From: a bacterium
GTDB lineage: Bacteria > Patescibacteria > Paceibacteria > UBA9973 > SBAW01
Assembly: GCA_021825025.1 (NCBI GenBank)
Contig: JAKAIP010000038.1
Location: 1-6,711, forward strand
DNA: 6,711 nucleotides
Direction: 5' to 3'
Under the pieces are notes generated by a model. The model was not told the origin of the DNA. It saw only the letters and a program-made list of their open reading frames with translations, and made no database searches. The position numbers and the translations under genes are program-made. The first letter of the stretch is position 1; the number at the start of each line of letters is the position of its first letter. Shown piece by piece: positions 5,554 to 6,711 of the stretch.

Positions 5554-6704
5554 TTCGTTCTACCAAACTATTTTTTGGATATAAAAATCTTGCTGCAAGT
5601 ATTACTGCTCTGTTGGTAATAGCAGCTGGAGCCTATTTTGGATTTCTGCATCCCATTGCGCATGCGCAGCAAGCGGGAATTAGCGGTACGGGGTGGAGTA
5701 GCACTATTGGATGGATCGATATTGGAAGTAATGGATACAATCCTGGTGTAACAGTAAATAATGGTGTTATTTCTGGCGCAGGTTGGAACAACCATATTGG
5801 GTGGGTAAGTTTCAACTCGAATGGCTGTGGTCCTCAAGGACAGGTAAATGCTTCAGGACAGGTAAGTGGTTGGGCGCAAGTGCTCTCGACTGGAGGGTGT
5901 ATTGATCTGGGGAGCACCAATCATGGGGATGGACTTACTTTTAGTAACGGAACGCTTTCTGGAAATGCGTGGGGAGGAAACATAGTGGGATGGGTGCAAT
6001 TCAGTGGTACTGCATCATGCACACCAAACTATACATGTAGCAATAGCAGCACCAGTGTGTATACCAATAGCCAGTGCCAACAAAGCAGCACCTCGTGCCC
6101 TGGTGGCTGCAATGCACAAACCGGACAATGTAATAGCTGTACACCTAACTACACTTGCAGTGGTAACAGTAGTGTGTATACCAATGCGCAATGTCAAAAA
6201 ACAACCACCAGCTGTCCAGGCAATGGTTCCTGCAGCGCGCAAACCGGTCAGTGTATCTGTACGCCGGGATACGTCTGTTTGGATGCGAATACGAGCGCTT
6301 ATGTGAACAATCAATGTGGCCAATCCCAAATTACTCGATGTCAGCTTGGCTGCAATGCACAAACCGGCCAGTGCAACCCTCAGCAAATTGGACCATTGCA
6401 AAACAGCTGTTTGAGCGCTGGTACTCAATGGCCTGTATGTACAGCAAATGCTCGAGTGGATGCCGGTAACACTGAAACTCTGTATTGGCACACTGCGCTT
6501 CAGAACAAGATCACGTGCAGTCTCGTAGGTACCAACGGTGATTCCTGGTCTCCAAGTACTGCCAATGGGTCGGTAACGACTTCAGCACTATTTACTGCAA
6601 ACAATAATCCTGTCACCTACACCATGCACTGCAGCGATGGCGTTGGATATCATTTCGACGCGACGGTACTTATCACCGCAGTGCCGAAGGTGATAGAAAA
6701 ATAA
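5550..6704 (+). CDS. Secreted cysteine-rich repeat protein with GW-type repeats and Ig-like C-terminus, function unknown
   Basis: I recognise no named family. The 384-residue protein has a clear Sec signal peptide: basic n-region with R3, K6 and K12, hydrophobic core about 14-33, and a c-region ending AHA with likely cleavage after A39. Residues 43-152 hold four repeats of a short beta-like motif, G-[IVL]-S-G-x-x-W-x-x-x-I-G-W-[IV]-x-[IF], the third degenerate. Residues 157-275 hold three six-cysteine repeats. Residues about 281-384 look like one Ig-like beta domain (VDAGNTETLYWHT, VTYTMHCSDG). There are 24 cysteines, all after the signal peptide, implying disulfides outside the cytoplasm. 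No LPXTG, lipobox or C-terminal membrane segment is visible, so it is either released or held non-covalently. Start: GTG 5550 gives the proper n-region; an in-frame TGA at 5529-5531 limits extension. It ends in tandem TAA-TAG. A surface or adhesion role is a guess from architecture. Confidence 0.85.
   Translation: MFRSTKLFFGYKNLAASITALLVIAAGAYFGFLHPIAHAQQAGISGTGWSSTIGWIDIGSNGYNPGVTVNNGVISGAGWNNHIGWVSFNSNGCGPQGQVNASGQVSGWAQVLSTGGCIDLGSTNHGDGLTFSNGTLSGNAWGGNIVGWVQFSGTASCTPNYTCSNSSTSVYTNSQCQQSSTSCPGGCNAQTGQCNSCTPNYTCSGNSSVYTNAQCQKTTTSCPGNGSCSAQTGQCICTPGYVCLDANTSAYVNNQCGQSQITRCQLGCNAQTGQCNPQQIGPLQNSCLSAGTQWPVCTANARVDAGNTETLYWHTALQNKITCSLVGTNGDSWSPSTANGSVTTSALFTANNNPVTYTMHCSDGVGYHFDATVLITAVPKVIEK
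5676..6005 (+). repeat. Four GW-type motif repeats within the secreted protein
   Basis: Coding repeats at protein residues 43-60, 72-90, 103-120 and 134-152. Copies 1, 2 and 4 keep the paired tryptophans (W49/W55, W79/W85, W141/W148) in a GxxW...GW[IV]x[IF] pattern. Copy 3 keeps only W108 and has Cys (C117) near the second Trp position. Spacing is about 29-33 residues. The alternating pattern suggests short beta-strand blades, but no fold can be assigned by eye. Confidence 0.75.
6018..6131 (+). repeat. Six-cysteine repeat, copy 1
   Basis: Residues 157-194. Cysteine spacing is C-x5-C-x12-C-x6-C-x3-C-x6-C. It begins CTPNYTC and ends GGCNAQTGQC, with a central VYTNSQC. Probably three disulfides form per unit. 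Confidence 0.85.
6138..6254 (+). repeat. Six-cysteine repeat, copy 2
   Basis: Residues 197-235. Spacing is C-x5-C-x11-C-x6-C-x5-C-x6-C. It starts CTPNYTC like copy 1 and shares VYTN.QC; at DNA level the 15 bases at 6171-6185 equal those at 6054-6068. It ends CSAQTGQC, with a two-residue insertion between cysteines 4 and 5. Confidence 0.85.
6258..6374 (+). repeat. Six-cysteine repeat, copy 3
   Basis: Residues 237-275. Spacing is C-x5-C-x12-C-x7-C-x3-C-x6-C. It is the most diverged copy in its first half (CTPGYVCLDANTSAYVNNQC), but its end (GCNAQTGQCN) is identical to copy 1, including a 21-base identical DNA stretch (6347-6367 versus 6104-6124). Confidence 0.83.
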
Positions 6705-6711
6705 TAGTTAT

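Overview
The window looks like a stretch of a compact bacterial genome, most likely from the Candidate Phyla Radiation (Patescibacteria, Parcubacteria/Paceibacteria-like). That placement is an inference. It rests on very short intergenic gaps, start codons preceded by U-rich sequence instead of a Shine-Dalgarno site, a short membrane M50 protease beside rpsL, and a secreted protein built from GW-type and six-cysteine repeats of a kind I associate with these lineages. The standard code fits: every complete gene ends in TAA or TAG, and none needs UGA readthrough.

Layout. Two genes run leftward: an Fe/Mn superoxide dismutase-family gene cut by the left edge (289 to 1) and rpmB for ribosomal protein bL28 (625 to 383). 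A 38-bp gap carrying a symmetric -10-like dyad separates them from five rightward housekeeping genes. These are a site-2-protease-like M50 metalloprotease (664-1302), rpsL/uS12 (1372-1779), rpsG/uS7 (1791-2261), a YvcK/CofD-like gluconeogenesis factor (2298-3287) and fusA/EF-G (3355-5499). A sixth rightward gene, 5550-6704, encodes a secreted, cysteine-rich, repeat-built protein of unknown function. No RNA gene, insertion sequence or CRISPR array is visible, and no gap exceeds about 100 bp.

How the genes work together. rpsL, rpsG and fusA are the core of the classical str operon, but a yvcK gene sits between rpsG and fusA, and tuf does not follow fusA. A compact GC hairpin with a U-tract lies immediately before both the rpsL and fusA start codons. 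The cluster is therefore probably several transcription units (M50; rpsL-rpsG-yvcK; fusA; secreted protein) rather than one operon.

Points most worth a second look: the matching hairpin/U-tract leaders of rpsL and fusA; uS12 residues altered at two streptomycin/decoding hot spots (Arg at the usual Lys42/43 site and loss of the Pro-Gly of the LPGVR loop); a probably leaderless GTG start for the secreted protein, with an inverted repeat bracketing its TATAAT box; and the architecture of that protein.
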